DNA from: Gigaspora margarita
Lineage: Eukaryota; Glomeromycota; Glomeromycetes; Diversisporales; Gigasporaceae
DNA length: 64,000 nt
Assembly: GCA_009809945.1 (NCBI GenBank)
Contig: WTPW01000852.1
Coordinates: 169,669-233,668, forward strand
Direction: 5' to 3'
Part shown: one piece after another, positions 46,377 through 58,403 of the stretch
Numbering within the stretch: the stretch's first letter is position 1
How the letters are laid out: each line of letters starts with the position of its first letter
Notes under the pieces: model-generated
The model's database searches: none
What the model was told of the DNA's origin: nothing
The model's input: the letters and a program-made list of their open reading frames with translations, nothing else
Program-made: the position numbers and the translations under genes

Positions 46377-47980
46377 TATTTCATGTCTTCTATTGAGTTG
46401 ATTTTCATAATTATCAGAATCATAAAAATAAATTTGGGAGAATTTTAGTTTTTCTCATTCTTTTGGCATAAAAAAACTAATATTATGATATAATATTTCA
46501 CTAATTAACTATGTATACCCCTTCTGTGAGATCTGCAAGATTTATATCTAATTTTGTACCAATTGATGTAAAAGCAAATATTTGATTATCCCTTAAACCG
46601 TCCGTTTTAGCGGGCAAATTTGCCTGCTAGAATTTTTAATGAATTTTTAAAATTTGGTTCTGATTTATTTTTATTAAAAATCAAGTTATTTTAAAATTTT
46701 TTTTTTTAAATAATAACTATGAATATAGATTATATTTTAATAATTTTAATTTTTATATTTCTACAGAAAAAATTTAAATTGACTATAAGCCAAAAAAATT
46801 TGAAATTTTTAAAAATCTTTGATTTTTAGAGATTTTATTTTTGACCATTGACAAACTTTTTAAAATTCTAAGAATATGTCCCCAATAATTTTGATACAAA
46901 TTATAGATTAAGTTATTATAAACAACTTTTATTATAAAAGTTTTTATTATTTTATAATTAAAATTTTAACTTCTATTAATAGAGAAAAAATTTTTTCTCT
47001 TCGGGAACATATAAAAATTTGAAAATTTTTAAAAATTTTTGAAAAAATTTTATAGTAAAAGTAAAGAATTGGCTATATTTGAGCCAATTTTTCTTTTATA
47101 TTTAAATATATTTATAATTAAAATTTTAATAGATATAAATTAACAATATACTAAATTTTTATTTTAGCTTAGTAATAGGAGGACATATCCTTAATAAAAT
47201 TTTTAGTAATTTTAAAAAAACATGTAAAAAAAAAATTCTAGCGGGCAAATTTGCCCGCTGGACGGTTTAAGGGATATACTCTAATTTGGTTAATATATGG
47301 TTTATTAGATATAGAATCTTTTTCCATAAGCAATTTTTTTATTGCTGTTGGTAGTGGTATAAATGGTACTAATTCAATTTGTCCATTTATGCAGCATAGT
47401 CCTAGCTTTTCTTGCCTCCATTTTAAAGCCCCACAATGTTCACAAACGATGTCCATTCTTCCCAATATGCTGCCCTTTTATCACATCCTCCTCCTTCTCT
47501 TCTTCTTCTCCCTCATCATTCACCTCTTCTTTATATTTGTCTAAACTACAATGTCCTATTTTAAAAAATTGTTCATATTGTTCATGTTTCTTCTCAGCAT
47601 ATTTTTTTTTACTCTTTTTCTTTGTTTCTTTTTACTTCATCTTTCTTCTCATTACTCATAGATGCTTTATATTTTTGCTATCTCAATATAGAAGTTTTTC
47701 TTGATTTTGCTCTTGTTCTTGAAGATACAGGTAAATTTGCTCTAGATTGAGACCTTGTTCTTGAAGCAGGACCTTGATCAGATTCTTGAGTAGCTGCTTG
47801 AGATATTTCTTGGGCTTTATAATATTTGCCCTTAGCTTTGCTCATTCTGTTTAGTCTTTTTTCCTATCTTCTTTAGTTTCATTTAGAAGTATAGGATTAG
47901 CATCTATGATGTGCTAAGGCATAGGTAATTTTTCTTTTTCTTTTTCTTTTCCTTTTTCTTTTGATATTTCTATCTCAAAA
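46376..47980 (-). pseudogene. Helitron protein N-terminal part
   Basis: On the minus strand, Lys/Glu-rich low-complexity coding (47960-47470) is followed by a small Cys pair region CEHCGALKWRQEKLGLCC (about 47390-47460), typical of the N-terminal zinc finger of fungal Helitron proteins. LVPFIPLPTAIKKLL and PYINQIRVY follow. There coding is interrupted by the 46590-47273 MITE and resumes as NQIFAFTSIGTKLD at about 46585. Frames are broken several times. Confidence 0.82.
46590..47273. mobile_element. 684-bp TIR element inside Helitron coding sequence
   Basis: Both ends read CCCTTAAACCGTCC, then AGCGGGCAAATTTGCC and CTAGAATTTTT within a few bases. The GGGCAAATTTGCCC core is itself a palindrome. 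AT may be duplicated at the flanks (left ...TTAT, right ATAT...), judged by restoring the Helitron frame. TTAA also occurs at the mirrored position inside both ends, so a TTAA-duplicating type remains possible. Confidence 0.82.
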
Positions 47981-48050
47981 AAAAAAATTATAAGTAATAA
48001 AATTAATATTTTAATATAAAATTTGTAAATTAAACAAAAACATTTATTAA

Positions 48051-48598
48051 TGGTCCTCCGGGTCGATAGTATAGGGTTATGCTCCGAGGATGCAAATCAG
48101 AAGGTTGCCGGTTCAATTTTCGTTGGCAGCGAAATCTTAAAATTCTATAATGTGGGTCCTACCAAATAAGAAAAGGGAACTGAAACACCGCGGGATACAG
48201 GAACCCAGGACGTCAATTGACAGACCTTCCTGGTGCTGTGCTGCAGTAGTTGTGCTCAAAACCTCTGGGGTCGTGCTTGAGTCAGAACCCTGATTTGAAT
48301 AACTGAAGTCATGGGACGTACTGAGAGGCTGAAGTCTGAAAAGATACTTCAAGAACTCGTAGTGGCGTGTCTGGACTGCGATCTGTACCAACAGGTTGAC
48401 TGACCGAGGAGGTGCCAGCGGGGCTTGCTGGGAGGAATAATGCTCGGTGCAGCAACCCTGCCTGGGCATTGATGGAATGCCAGGTAGTTGCCTACATAAT
48501 AGTTAGATCCCTATCTGTACTTGTACTTAAATATCTAATAAAGTAGTGCACAGTTGTAAAGATTAAAAAAAAATAAAAATAAAAAAAAATAAAAAAAC
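48051..48598 (+). mobile_element. Complete tRNA-headed SINE, 548 bp, 10-bp TSD
   Basis: CATTTATTAA lies at 48041-48050 and 48599-48608. The head (48051-48130) has an A-box-like TAGTATAGGGTTATG and a B box GGTTCAATTT (48110-48119). The body is unusually GC-rich for the window. The tail is an A-rich (AAAAAT)n-like run from 48564. It is unrelated to retroposon copies A-C. The whole element and both TSD copies are present, suggesting recent insertion. Confidence 0.9.
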
Positions 48599-48789
48599 CA
48601 TTTATTAAATAAATAATAAGGTGCATGTACCCTAAAATTGGTATCATGTGACTAAGGTGACCAATTTTGAAGGGTCCAAATATTTCTGAATAGAACTTTG
48701 TTATACATAAAATATGAGCATGCATTTCTGAAAATATCTGATATCCAAACTATAGGAAAATTCACAAGTAGTCTCTATATAGCAATGTC

Positions 48790-49087
48790 TAAATTTTACT
48801 ATGTAAATCGATTATAAGCGCTTAAGTAAATATGTTCACAAGATAAAAATACATATTCTCTGCAATTTTCATACAAATTAGAGAAGTTTTTATTATTAAA
48901 CTTTTAATTTTTACATTCATCAAATATATTTTTTTAACAAATTTTAATTTTTTTGTTGAATGTAAAAATTAATAATCTAATAATAAAAAGTTCTTCGATT
49001 TATATAAAATTTTCAGGATAATTGTATTTTGATCTTCCAAATAAGTTTACTTAAGCGATTATAATTATTTAATATAGTAAAATTTGA
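48790..49087. mobile_element. About 300-bp palindromic MITE
   Basis: The ends are AAATTTTACTATGTAAATCG and, on the other strand, AAATTTTACTATATTAAATA. Both then read TTATAA(G/T)CGCTTAAGTAAA. The middle folds back (AATTTTTACATTC / GAATGTAAAAATT). The flanking 130 bases on each side resemble each other as direct repeats (about 48615-48745 and 49115-49240). Confidence 0.7.
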
Positions 49088-49259
49088 ACTTTATTATGTA
49101 GCAACTATTGTTAATCGTGGGGTAGCTTATTTTTGGGTCAAAGACGAACACATATGGTACCCGAATATTTTTGAGCAGAAAGTCATTAAACACAAAAGAC
49201 GAGCATGGTTTTTCTAAAATTTCTGAAATTAATTTATCAGGACTATCAAGTAATACCAA

Positions 49260-50880
49260 ATATCAGCTTTAATTCAAATGATTATGTGTGGGTAACTAGT
49301 AACTAGAGGACTAGAGGTGCAATTCATTGTAATATGCATACATGTTTGACAAGTTACTATTAAGTATAGTGGCCAAATTTGAAAAATTATTCTATTAAAT
49401 ATAGTGGCCAAATTTTGGTACAGATATCAAATTGCTTTATATTTAAAAGTAAATAAATTTGAAACTAATATGTTTAACTTAAAAATCTTTCTGTAATATT
49501 ATCTTACTAGTTCTATAGTAATAATTTACAAAAGATTTTTTTACATATATATATATATATTCATTAATTATAACAATTTTAAATTATATAGATTTAGGTC
49601 ATGTAACTCTGGTTCTAGGCTACATGCACTATAGAAATTCTTAAAATTTTTACTTTTAATTATAAAATTTTTACTTGTTTTATTTGGTTTTAAATTTTAT
49701 ATTTAAAAGGTATATATTAAATTTATAATATTTTAATTAAAATTTTATTAACTTACAATTTATTGGTTAAATTTTAATTATAATCAGGTAAAATAATAAA
49801 TTGTTAGTTTAAAAAATATTGGTGTTTAATAAACATTGTTTTTTTTTAAAAAAAAAAAAAGAAAAAAATTAAAAAATTCAATAAAAAATCCAAATTAAGG
49901 CAAATTGGGTTGTTACATGAACTAATATGGTACACTAATTTCTGAGTTTATGATATATATGCTGATTTCACTAGGTTATACAACTTATTTATTTTTATTT
50001 GTTTTTTATTTTAATTTGTTTAAAAAAACATATTTTTTATGAAATGTTAAACAGAGCTTGAGACTTAAGTTTGGTTCACTGACCAAGTTTTTTAGAAAGT
50101 CAAAGTTGCAAAGTCATGTATTTTGGCACATAGGCTGAGTTTGAAAACTTTGAAAACAGAATTTGAAATTACTCAGATTTTGTAGAAGTGCAAAATCTAA
50201 GTTTTGTAAAGTTGAAGTTTGAAAATAATCTCTGACCTAGTATCACTGAGTTGATTTTAAATCAGCTTTAAAAAGAAGCATCAAAAACAAATTCTGAAGA
50301 ATTTTTTAAGTGTGGGTGGATGGGGGAGGTAGAGGATGAGAATTTTTAAGAATTTGTAAAGAAAAAAAACTCTTAGAAAAACTTAAAAGAAGCTTTAAAG
50401 ACAATGCATTAAAGCTCAATTCTCTGTGACTATTTTGATTATATCACACCTTTTTTTAATAATTTTAAATAGAGGTCTCTGCTTTACAAGGGACCTCTAT
50501 AAAATTATTAATAAAAAATAGCAGGACATAATAAAAAATAGTAATGCAGATTCACATTTTAGTGTATTAATAAATTTTGTGATGATCATTAGCAAATTTC
50601 AGTAATTATTTTTCAGTAATAAAAGTATAGTTTTTGATAATATTAATTTTCAGCTAATACAAAATATACCATGATAATATATTAGCTAAAAATTATTATT
50701 ATCGAAAAACTCAAAAAACTATACTGTTATTATTACTGCTTAGAAACATATGATAGCCTTAGTATTACTTTAAAATTACTTTTTTAGAGAATTCTGCTTG
50801 GATTGATAACATTTTTGAGAATGTCTAAAGTGTGAACAATTCATATTTCTTAATAATTTTCTTGATTGCTTTAGAGTTTT
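49260..50880. other. AT-rich region, no gene recognised
   Basis: It holds a short direct repeat TATAGTGGCCAAATTT (about 49366 and 49400), a (TA)n run near 49545 and an A/T homopolymer boundary near 49840-49860. There is no ORF of interest. Confidence 0.45.
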
Positions 50881-50881
50881 G

Positions 50882-50920
50882 ATTATCTATGTTATCTATG
50901 TTATCTATGTTATCTATGTT
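50882..50920. repeat. 10-bp tandem repeat TTATCTATG(T), four units
   Basis: Four units in a row with one base difference in the first. Confidence 0.9.
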
Positions 50921-50985
50921 CATGGTCGCTAATTCAGCTAAATCTTGGCTACTTAACTCAAATCTTTCACCCAAAAAGCCAAGGG

Positions 50986-51505
50986 TCATCTAATATTAGG
51001 GTTAGATTGGGTTTTAGATAGTTATATATAAGCAAAATTGCCTTTGCGATATTTTTACTTAATCTATCTAAGGTAGGTTAGACTATTGTTTTTTGTATTT
51101 TTTAGATTTTTCATTTTTTGCTTTGCTAGTAATCTTCAAAATTCTGTAATTTGATTGGCTGTGATCACATGAATTTGCCTCATTTTAGATGACCCCTATT
51201 TTTGGCAATTGTTTTCTTTCAAATAGCTTTTTTTGAAAATGTCTAAAGCAGGGCAATTAATAATTTTTTGATTAAATTTAGGGTTAGAGTCATCTTATAT
51301 TAGGATTAGGATGGTTTTTAGATTGTTATATATAAGCAAAATTGCCTTTCTGATATTTTTACTAGGTTTAGATTGCTTTTTTTGTATTTTTAGGTTTTTC
51401 ATTTTTGTATCTTGTTTTGCTTTACTAGCAATCATCAAAATTCTATAATTTGACTGGCTGTGATAATGTGAATTTGACCCCGCTTTAGATGATCCCCTTT
51501 TTTGA
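50986..51505. repeat. Direct duplication, about 220 bp each, 302-bp period
   Basis: Copies at about 50986-51215 and 51288-51505. Shared phrases: TTATATATAAGCAAAATTGC, ATATTTTTACT, TTTGATTGGCTGTGAT (second copy TTTGACTGGCTGTGAT) and TTTAGATGA.CCC. The second copy is clearly diverged. Confidence 0.85.
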
Positions 51506-51570
51506 TAGTTTCTGGTTTCACAAATTTCAACCAATTGTAGTTGATACTCTATATTTCTTTTTAGTGCATG

Positions 51571-51636
51571 ATCAAGAGCAGTGCATTATACTATCAAGAG
51601 CAGTGCATTGTGCTATCAAGAGCAGTGCATTGCGCA
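51571..51636. repeat. 22-bp tandem repeat, three units
   Basis: ATCAAGAGCAGTGCATT starts at 51571, 51593 and 51615, with only the last five bases of each unit varying. Confidence 0.92.
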
Positions 51637-51989
51637 GCACTTGCTCAAATGCACAAATTTTTTCACTCATCAGATGATGGTTGTATATATAATAAAAAAA
51701 TTAATAATTACAAATGATTAATAAAAATAGTAATAATAAATTAATTAGTGTTACAAATTGTCAAAATTTTTCAATCAACTAGTTGACAATTAGTTGCAAT
51801 TAATCAATTAATCAATTAATTAATTGTTAAGTTGCAACTAATTGATTAATCAATTATTTGATTAATTGCAACTAATATTTATTAATCAATTAGTTGCAAC
51901 TAATTGATTAATCGATTAATCAATTAATTACAACTAATTTATTAATTAATTTATTAATTGATTAGTTGCAACTAATCAATTAATCACAA

Positions 51990-52604
51990 CCAAAAACTCT
52001 TTCTATCGATCACTTGTTCAAATTTTTGAACAAAAGAAAGCAAAAAATTTTTCAGTAAAAGACGAAGTAGCTATTAATACTGGTTTTTATAAAGGTCAAC
52101 CTTTTTTGCTTTTATCTTTCTGGAGACTTCTTTATATATTCAGCATGCAAGCCAGAAGTGTCAGTCATGCAAGTTAACTGGCAGTGGGTGCCCTTGGTAC
52201 AAGAAATTCTGGTAGAAGTTTTCTTTTGTCAATGAAGATAATATAGTTGGCTAGGTGGTGAACTTGATAAATGAGTTTTTCAATACTCTCTTTAGAGATT
52301 TTTAGCAGCAAGAATGTAGTTTTCATATACCTGGTACCATATTCTACTTGGAGTTTTTTTTCTAGGATTTTGGACAAAAAGTAGGAAATTCACCAAACCC
52401 TCTCCAAAAGATCAGCATTGTTGTTCCTAACCTAATCAGAAAGAGGCCTGTAAGTTGATAAACAGGAACAGATGCGCAATGAGACATAGCACAGTGGAGT
52501 AGCAAATCTGTGGAACCAAATTCCAGAATGTTCTTTTAATTCTTTTTTATGTACATATAATACTTTTGTAAAGCATTTCCTTATGCAGTATTATATAATT
52601 TTTA
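51990..52604. other. Core of the outer hAT, no gene recognised
   Basis: Less AT-rich than its surroundings, with minus-strand open stretches up to 67 codons (52174-52377). I recognise no domain. A decayed transposase is possible given the position inside a hAT. Confidence 0.4.
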
Positions 52605-52821
52605 CCGTATTCTTCCAAAAATAAGCACCCCCCTCAGAGCAATTTTCAAAGCCAAATTCTCATGATCTGGTGATCAGATCTGCATAATTTTGGTACCATT
52701 CAAAACGTTTTGATAAGCTGATTCGAATGGTACCAAAATTATGCAGATTCGATCACTGGATCATGAGAATTTTGGCTTTAAAAATTGCTCTGAGGGGGTG
52801 CTTATTTTCAGAGGAATACGG
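52605..52821. mobile_element. 217-bp near-perfect palindromic MITE, TA duplication
   Basis: TA lies at 52603-52604 and 52822-52823. The ends are CCGTATTCTTCCAAAAATAA and CCGTATTCCTCTGAAAATAA, both then GCACCCCC and TCAGAGCAATTTT. The arms match almost to the centre (GGTACCATTC / GAATGGTACC), so a single strand could form a hairpin of about 100 bp. Confidence 0.9.
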
Positions 52822-54055
52822 TACTGTTTTTTTTTCTTTTCTTTTTTTCTAATTGGTTTTTTTCCTCTTGTGTCACTATTTGGCATGTAAGCTATCATGT
52901 ACTGTTTTCTTTTTGCCTTTTTCTTTTTCTTTCATTCTTTTTTTATGTATATTTGGGTCTTTGTTTAGGTTAAGTAGGTTATTCCCTCTTTATATTTTTC
53001 CTTTTATTTCTTCATTATATATTTTTCGTATAGTAGAATTCCTTTACTCAGGAAGCTAAGAGAAGAAGTTTTAAAAAGTAGGCAGTCATGATAAGCTTTC
53101 TGATTCAAACCAAGGTTTGGAACAGTGCAGCAGGTCACATTTGAAAATTTGTCGAAATAAGCGAAATATCAGATGATGTCAAACTTTTCTATTAAGTAAT
53201 CATTTGTATTTACAATCTATAATACAATTATCTTAAATAAATAAGTATTGGTGAGACTGCCTATAGTTTTTTTTTTTGTGTCAAAGTTTCCACTCTGGGG
53301 AAAGGCTTTTATTCAAGCAACTGGATCAAGGGCACCTCTTTGGGCACCTGACATTTGTTATATTGATAAGGGTACAACTAGCCACACCTGCAACTTTTGG
53401 TTACCTATTTAAGTAGCTACCCGAAGGTTCCACACTAGCTGCCATACCTGCAACCACATACTGGCATTGCCTATTTAAACTCTCTGGTCCCTGCTTCGTC
53501 TGCCAATCCTACTTGTATCATCAGTACAGTCCTCCGATATATAGGTCAGTCGAGGCCAGTCTCGAATACTGTGCGGAGTCTCCTTAGGACTAATTTATCC
53601 TTATAGAACTCTTGGCAGAGCAGTTTCTGTCCCACACAGGTATTATCTATGCTTCAGTAACTTATGCTACAGCTTTATCTATATACTTGGAGTTAGAGCC
53701 AACTATTAAACCCCTACCATTACCTACTTCTGTCCTTGTAAGGTTACTCCAATCCTGATACCCACTACAACCTTTCTATCAGTCCTTTCTCATTATTTCC
53801 AAACTTCCAAATTAGTTAGCCCAGAAGGGTCAGTCAGCCCAGCTTTAAGTGCTAAATGGACTCTCTTCTCTTGGTACATGTTGCCGAAACACATGTCCTT
53901 TTTCTCTGGTGTGACTCAGGCAGCCAGGCTAGTGGATCCCTTCTCAAGGATCTTGTCATCTGGTTCTCCAGCTCCAGTTTCTGATCTTCCAATTATGGTT
54001 AGCACTGTCAAAGATCTTTTCTACTTCCTTCTTAGGACTTCCGAATGGGTATCCA

Positions 54056-55881
54056 TAGAGATGGGTTTCATGCGTGTGCATGATTCCTCAATCATGCGCA
54101 TGAATGCGCATTAATGCGCATGTTTCCGAATCATGCGCATTTTATCCCATCAAAATTTTATATAGAAAANTNAANNNAANATAAGNNTAATTAACATTCT
54201 AATCTACCTATATACTTCAATTCTGGGTCTGTTCACTTTAACATTTTTGATTGATCGTATCTGAAAAATGTTACCCAAATGTGGGAAAACTACCAGAAAT
54301 ACTTAAGATGATTATGACGATTATCATGGTTGAGTAATTATTATAACATTTGAGTAATTATTATATCATATTTTAACGCCTTTATTAATGCCCTTAAACA
54401 ACACAAAATCATGAAATGTGAATTTGCCAAATTTACTTTTGTTGTTTGATTGCCTAATATTTATAAACTATTTTGGGCTAAAAAAGTTCACAAATATGAA
54501 AACGTTTTGTGCAATGGTCTCAAGTTCAAGAATAAGTGCAAGAATAAGTGCAAGTGCAAGCACAAGTACAAGAACACAAAAAATGCTTTGCGACAGATAA
54601 GACATAAGATTAATAAAAAAAAATAGTAATATATTAGTAAATATAAAAAAAAATTACATTCACCAAATATTTAGATGATTTATTTCTAGAATTTTTTAGT
54701 CATAATTTTTGCCACCCAGATTATCTGATAATCAACTAATTTTCTCATAGTTTTATGTCGATCTAAAGTCACAGATATGATCAAAAGGTGATCAGTGTGC
54801 TAAAACATATAAAAGTTATTGTGCCTTAACGCTTTTTGATTGATTATATAACCCGTTATCAAAATGTTAAGACTAATATATCGATGAGCAAGTTATAATC
54901 AAGAATGCCATCACAATTCAAATTCATTAACAATTGATATGAGATACAGTCAGACCTCCCTAAATGCAACCCCCTAAATGCAACACCTCTCTAAATGCAA
55001 CATTAAATTCTGGCCCAAGAATATTTCTAACCTCTATAAATGCAATTTTTCTTATTGTTCTCTAAATGCAAGCTGTTAAAAGTTTGGCCCAATGACTTGC
55101 ATTTAGGGAGGTCGGACTGTAATATAATTGTGAAGAAATGTGTTTGTGAATGCTAATATAAATTCTGTACTTGCAAAAAATGATATTGTAAAGGAATCAA
55201 TCAAAACTAAATAAAATTATCTCACAGTCACAAATTTCCTGTCTGCACAAAAACATCCACTAATTTCATATGTGAGTGTATAATAAACAGTAATTGGCAC
55301 TTCTTAATAATGTGAATAAAAAAAAAATTTTAAATTGCACTCCATTTTTGATTTGCTATATCCAGAGACCGTAATCAGACCGTGAAAAATTTAAATTAAG
55401 ATGTCAATACTATTTAAATCTGTAATTATTGCGACATATAATTATTTGCATGTTATAATTTCAATGCAAACCAACTCAATCTTAACCATATACTGTAGTT
55501 AATAGAATAATATGTTCAGTAACAGAATTTTTTTGTGACGATCCAATGCAAACTAACTCAGCATATTTATAATGAGAATTTACAGATTTTAACTAAGTTT
55601 TAACATTTTTTACAAAGCTCCCGTGGCAGTGCCACAGGCCAGTGCTAGTATGTCCTCAAATTATATAAAAGATAAGAACGATAAAGTTTAAAATTAGCTA
55701 ATTTGTAAAAATTTTATATGTAGGCAAAATCTGATTCAGAATCAAATATGTAGTATTTTTATTTAGATGTATTATCAATAATAAAGATAAAAATTAAAAA
55801 AATTTTTATCATGCGGTATCATGCGCATTAATGCGCATTCATGCGCATTTTATTATAAAATGCGCATTTTTCCCATCTCTA
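54056..55881. mobile_element. hAT-type element, TSD GGTATCCA, with ATGCGCAT arrays
   Basis: GGTATCCA lies at 54048-54055 and 55882-55889. The TIRs are TAGAGATGGGTTTCATGCG and TAGAGATGGGAAAAATGCG. ATGCGCAT, a palindrome, and close variants recur at both ends (54069-54140 and 55810-55868). It contains a pogo-like MITE. Some N bases lie at 54170-54187. Confidence 0.93.
54947..55119. mobile_element. 173-bp pogo-like MITE, TA duplication
   Basis: TA lies at 54945-54946 and 55120-55121. The ends are CAGTCAGACCTCCCTAAATG and CAGTCCGACCTCCCTAAATG (19 of 20). The left arm repeats CTAAATGCAAC four times. A CAGT start and TA duplication are typical of the pogo/Tigger group of Tc1/mariner. Confidence 0.9.
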
Positions 55882-56215
55882 GGTATCCATCTTTCGATCC
55901 TTGGATTTTTGTACGCTCGGCAGCTTCCATTCAAGATAGTGTACCAAAAAACCCACAAGGAGAAATAGTTACTATAACACAGATCTATTTTTCAAAGCAT
56001 CGCCAGTGGGATTTGAACCCTAGACCTGCCACTTGGAAGTGACAACTTACCAACTTCTCTAAGTAACCACACCCAACTGCCTATAGTTAATAAAAAAAAA
56101 CCAATCAATTAATCGATTATTCAATTAGTTGAAATCCAAAAAGTTCAATTGTTTAGTTGTCAACTTTTCAATTAGTTGCAATTTTCGATTTTCAATTTGT
56201 AACACTAAAATTCAT

Positions 56216-57618
56216 GATACTAAAATTGTATGGATAAAATACTGCATAGCTCTATTCCTAAAACAGAAGGCAATTGCCTAATCTTATCAGGTAGAAACAA
56301 TAATTAAGGTATAGTACTAAAATGTAATCAATTTATGTGTACTATTTTTGATTAATTTTATTAATTTTTGGATTTGGGTATAAAATTTCCTAATAAAAAA
56401 GAAAAGCTAAAACATTGTTAAACTAAAAATAATGTTAAAAACCTTTATTTGAATTCAAATAACTTTATTGGTCCACAACAGATTTATTCATGTGAGTATA
56501 ATTATAAGTTTTTTTATAAATTTTATTACTATGCCTGTATATGCTATATTATTCATTCTCTCATGAAAAAAGCAAAATCTTAATTGGAACTCGATTAATG
56601 CATATTATAGCCTGAAAAAAAATTATAGTATTTAAAAAAAATTGAATTATTTTAGTGAAAATATTTTTTAAAAAATAAGAGTAGTTAATTAAAAAAAATA
56701 ACATATACATCTTTCAATGACTTTTTGAACCAATAAATCTTTATATAATTTACTATTATATCTATATTCCATAATTCTCATAATAAAGAAAAACCTTTCT
56801 TTGAATCTAATTAACTTTATTGGTCCATAACAAATTTATTCATGCAAGTGTAATCATAATTTTTTCTCCTAAATTCTCATACCATGCTCGTAAATGCTAA
56901 TAGTATTCATAATAAGAAATCTTCATAAAGTTTCACCCTAACACTGATTAAACCTTACTTATATTGATGGTGTACAACAATTGTCAATGCAATTCTTTTC
57001 TGTATTGGTATGATTTAAAATAGCCTTAATTGTATTAATCATATAACAACACATATTAACGCAGATTAGCCCAACAATTGTTAACCAAATATCTAAATAT
57101 TTATCTAATTGTTATGCTAAATCGACAAAATCACTTCACAATTCATATCAACAACATAAACTTCACTGCTATTAATAAAAAAAATCAATTTAAATTTTCA
57201 CATCAATAAAATACAAACCATAAAAAAAATAAAAATAAATACAAAAAAAAAAAAATCTATGAACAAAATAATTACACAAATGATAGATTTTAGACTTTTA
57301 TTGAAATTAAAAGGATACGAATAAGTTCCACTGAAAAATTCTTACTCGAAGTATAATTATAATTATATTCAAGGTATGTTATCTCAACCTTGAACACCAA
57401 ATGCCAAATTATAAACTAATCGTATACTGAATTATTGTAGTAACCCATTATACTATACTACAAATAACATGCTCTGTAATAGAATTTTTTTTTAAACACC
57501 AAGATAGTAATTACCTGAGGACGTCAAGTGACGCTCTTTATGTAATAGAATTTTAATAGCTACTCATAAAAGCATTATAATAAGCATATACTAACGTAAC
57601 TTTAACTATGTATTATGT
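56216..57618. other. AT-rich stretch with an internal direct duplication
   Basis: Copies at about 56438-56560 and 56788-56905 share AACTTTATTGGTCCA.AACA, ATTTATTCATG and GTATA(T)GCT-type phrases. No gene was found. The rest is featureless to me. Confidence 0.55.
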
Positions 57619-58401
57619 ATTCCCACTAATGATGCCTAACAAAATTATTTTTGCGATGACGAATAATGTCGTCATAGTTTCGTCATGACGAAACCTTGAC
57701 AATTGATGAAGCCACTGATGATTGATGAAATCTATGACGAATTGACGAAACCTATGACGAATTGATGAAACCTATGACAAACTGATGAAACCCTTGACGA
57801 AACCTCTAACAATTGATGAAACATTGGCAACTGATTCAGCCAGTAATTAAACAACAAGCTTCTATATAATGATCTTTAGATACACTAAACCTTAAATTGT
57901 TTCAAAAGAATGTTATCATTATAAGGTCTCAATGGCTTTTTTCTTCTTTCACACGTGTTCAAATTCATGTCGGGTTGATCCGGAATAATCATTCATATCG
58001 GATTGATCCGGAATAGCCAAAATTTGTGCATGCGTTGTTTTCATCGATTCCGGATTCATGCGAAAGAAGAAAGAGAAGCTAAAATACTTGAAACCCAATG
58101 TCTACATCACCTTGGTGCACTAATTAAAAATGACGGGAACGAAATTTTACATATAATGAGCACCAATCTATCATTGTAATCTCCAACACTAACACCCAAC
58201 CCTAAACTTCTATCTTTACACACTTTGTTTAGTTACAAAATTTAATTTCCTTTTTTTGATTTGTTATTCGTAAATAAGTAAAATAATGATGGATAACGAT
58301 AATGTAATTAATATCTTAATATGTATATATTGTTATCAACCTATATTGATTCTCTATCGCAGTTATTAATTATGCATTATTGCCTGTTCTGTTAAAACAT
58401 C

Positions 58402-58403
<2 letters not shown>

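Larger units (their letters stand above)
42640..47990 (-). mobile_element. Helitron relic, minus strand
   Basis: Rep-helicase coding remains run from about 47980 down to 42650, interrupted by a 684-bp MITE. The outer boundaries (5' TC, 3' hairpin and CTRR) could not be identified, so the limits given are those of coding similarity. Helitrons move by rolling-circle replication. Confidence 0.85.
53269..56075 (-). mobile_element. tRNA-headed retroposon, copy C, 13-bp TSD, split by a hAT
   Basis: ACTGCCTATAGTT lies at 53256-53268 and 56076-56088. On minus the head starts TGGGTGTGGTTACTTAGAG, with B box GGGTTCAAATCCC at 56008-56020. The body continues to a T11 tract (A tail on minus) at 53267-53277. 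Without the hAT at 54056-55881 it is about 970 bp. It is the most complete reference for copies A and B. Confidence 0.88.
51746..56207. mobile_element. hAT-type element, outer layer of a four-deep nest, TSD AAATTMAT
   Basis: AAATTAAT (51738-51745) and AAATTCAT (56208-56215) are a 7/8 TSD. The TIRs are TAGTGTTACAAATTG on both strands. GCAACTAATTGATTAATCAA-type words fill the left end (51780-51985), with fewer at the right (56100-56170). Unnested remains (51990-52600 and 52830-53255) contain no readable transposase. Confidence 0.88.

Noticed and set aside
46590-47273. Intron of the Helitron gene
   Set aside because: Perfect 14-bp terminal inverted repeats and lack of GT-AG ends at the boundaries show a transposon insertion.
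47251-47704. Plus-strand ORFs of about 100 codons
   Set aside because: They are antisense to Helitron coding sequence and low in complexity.
48051-48130. tRNA gene
   Set aside because: It has A- and B-box-like words but continues into a SINE body with an A-rich tail and TSD. The cloverleaf is poor by eye. The heads at 25260-25338, 40668-40745 and 56000-56075 were rejected as tRNA genes for the same reason.
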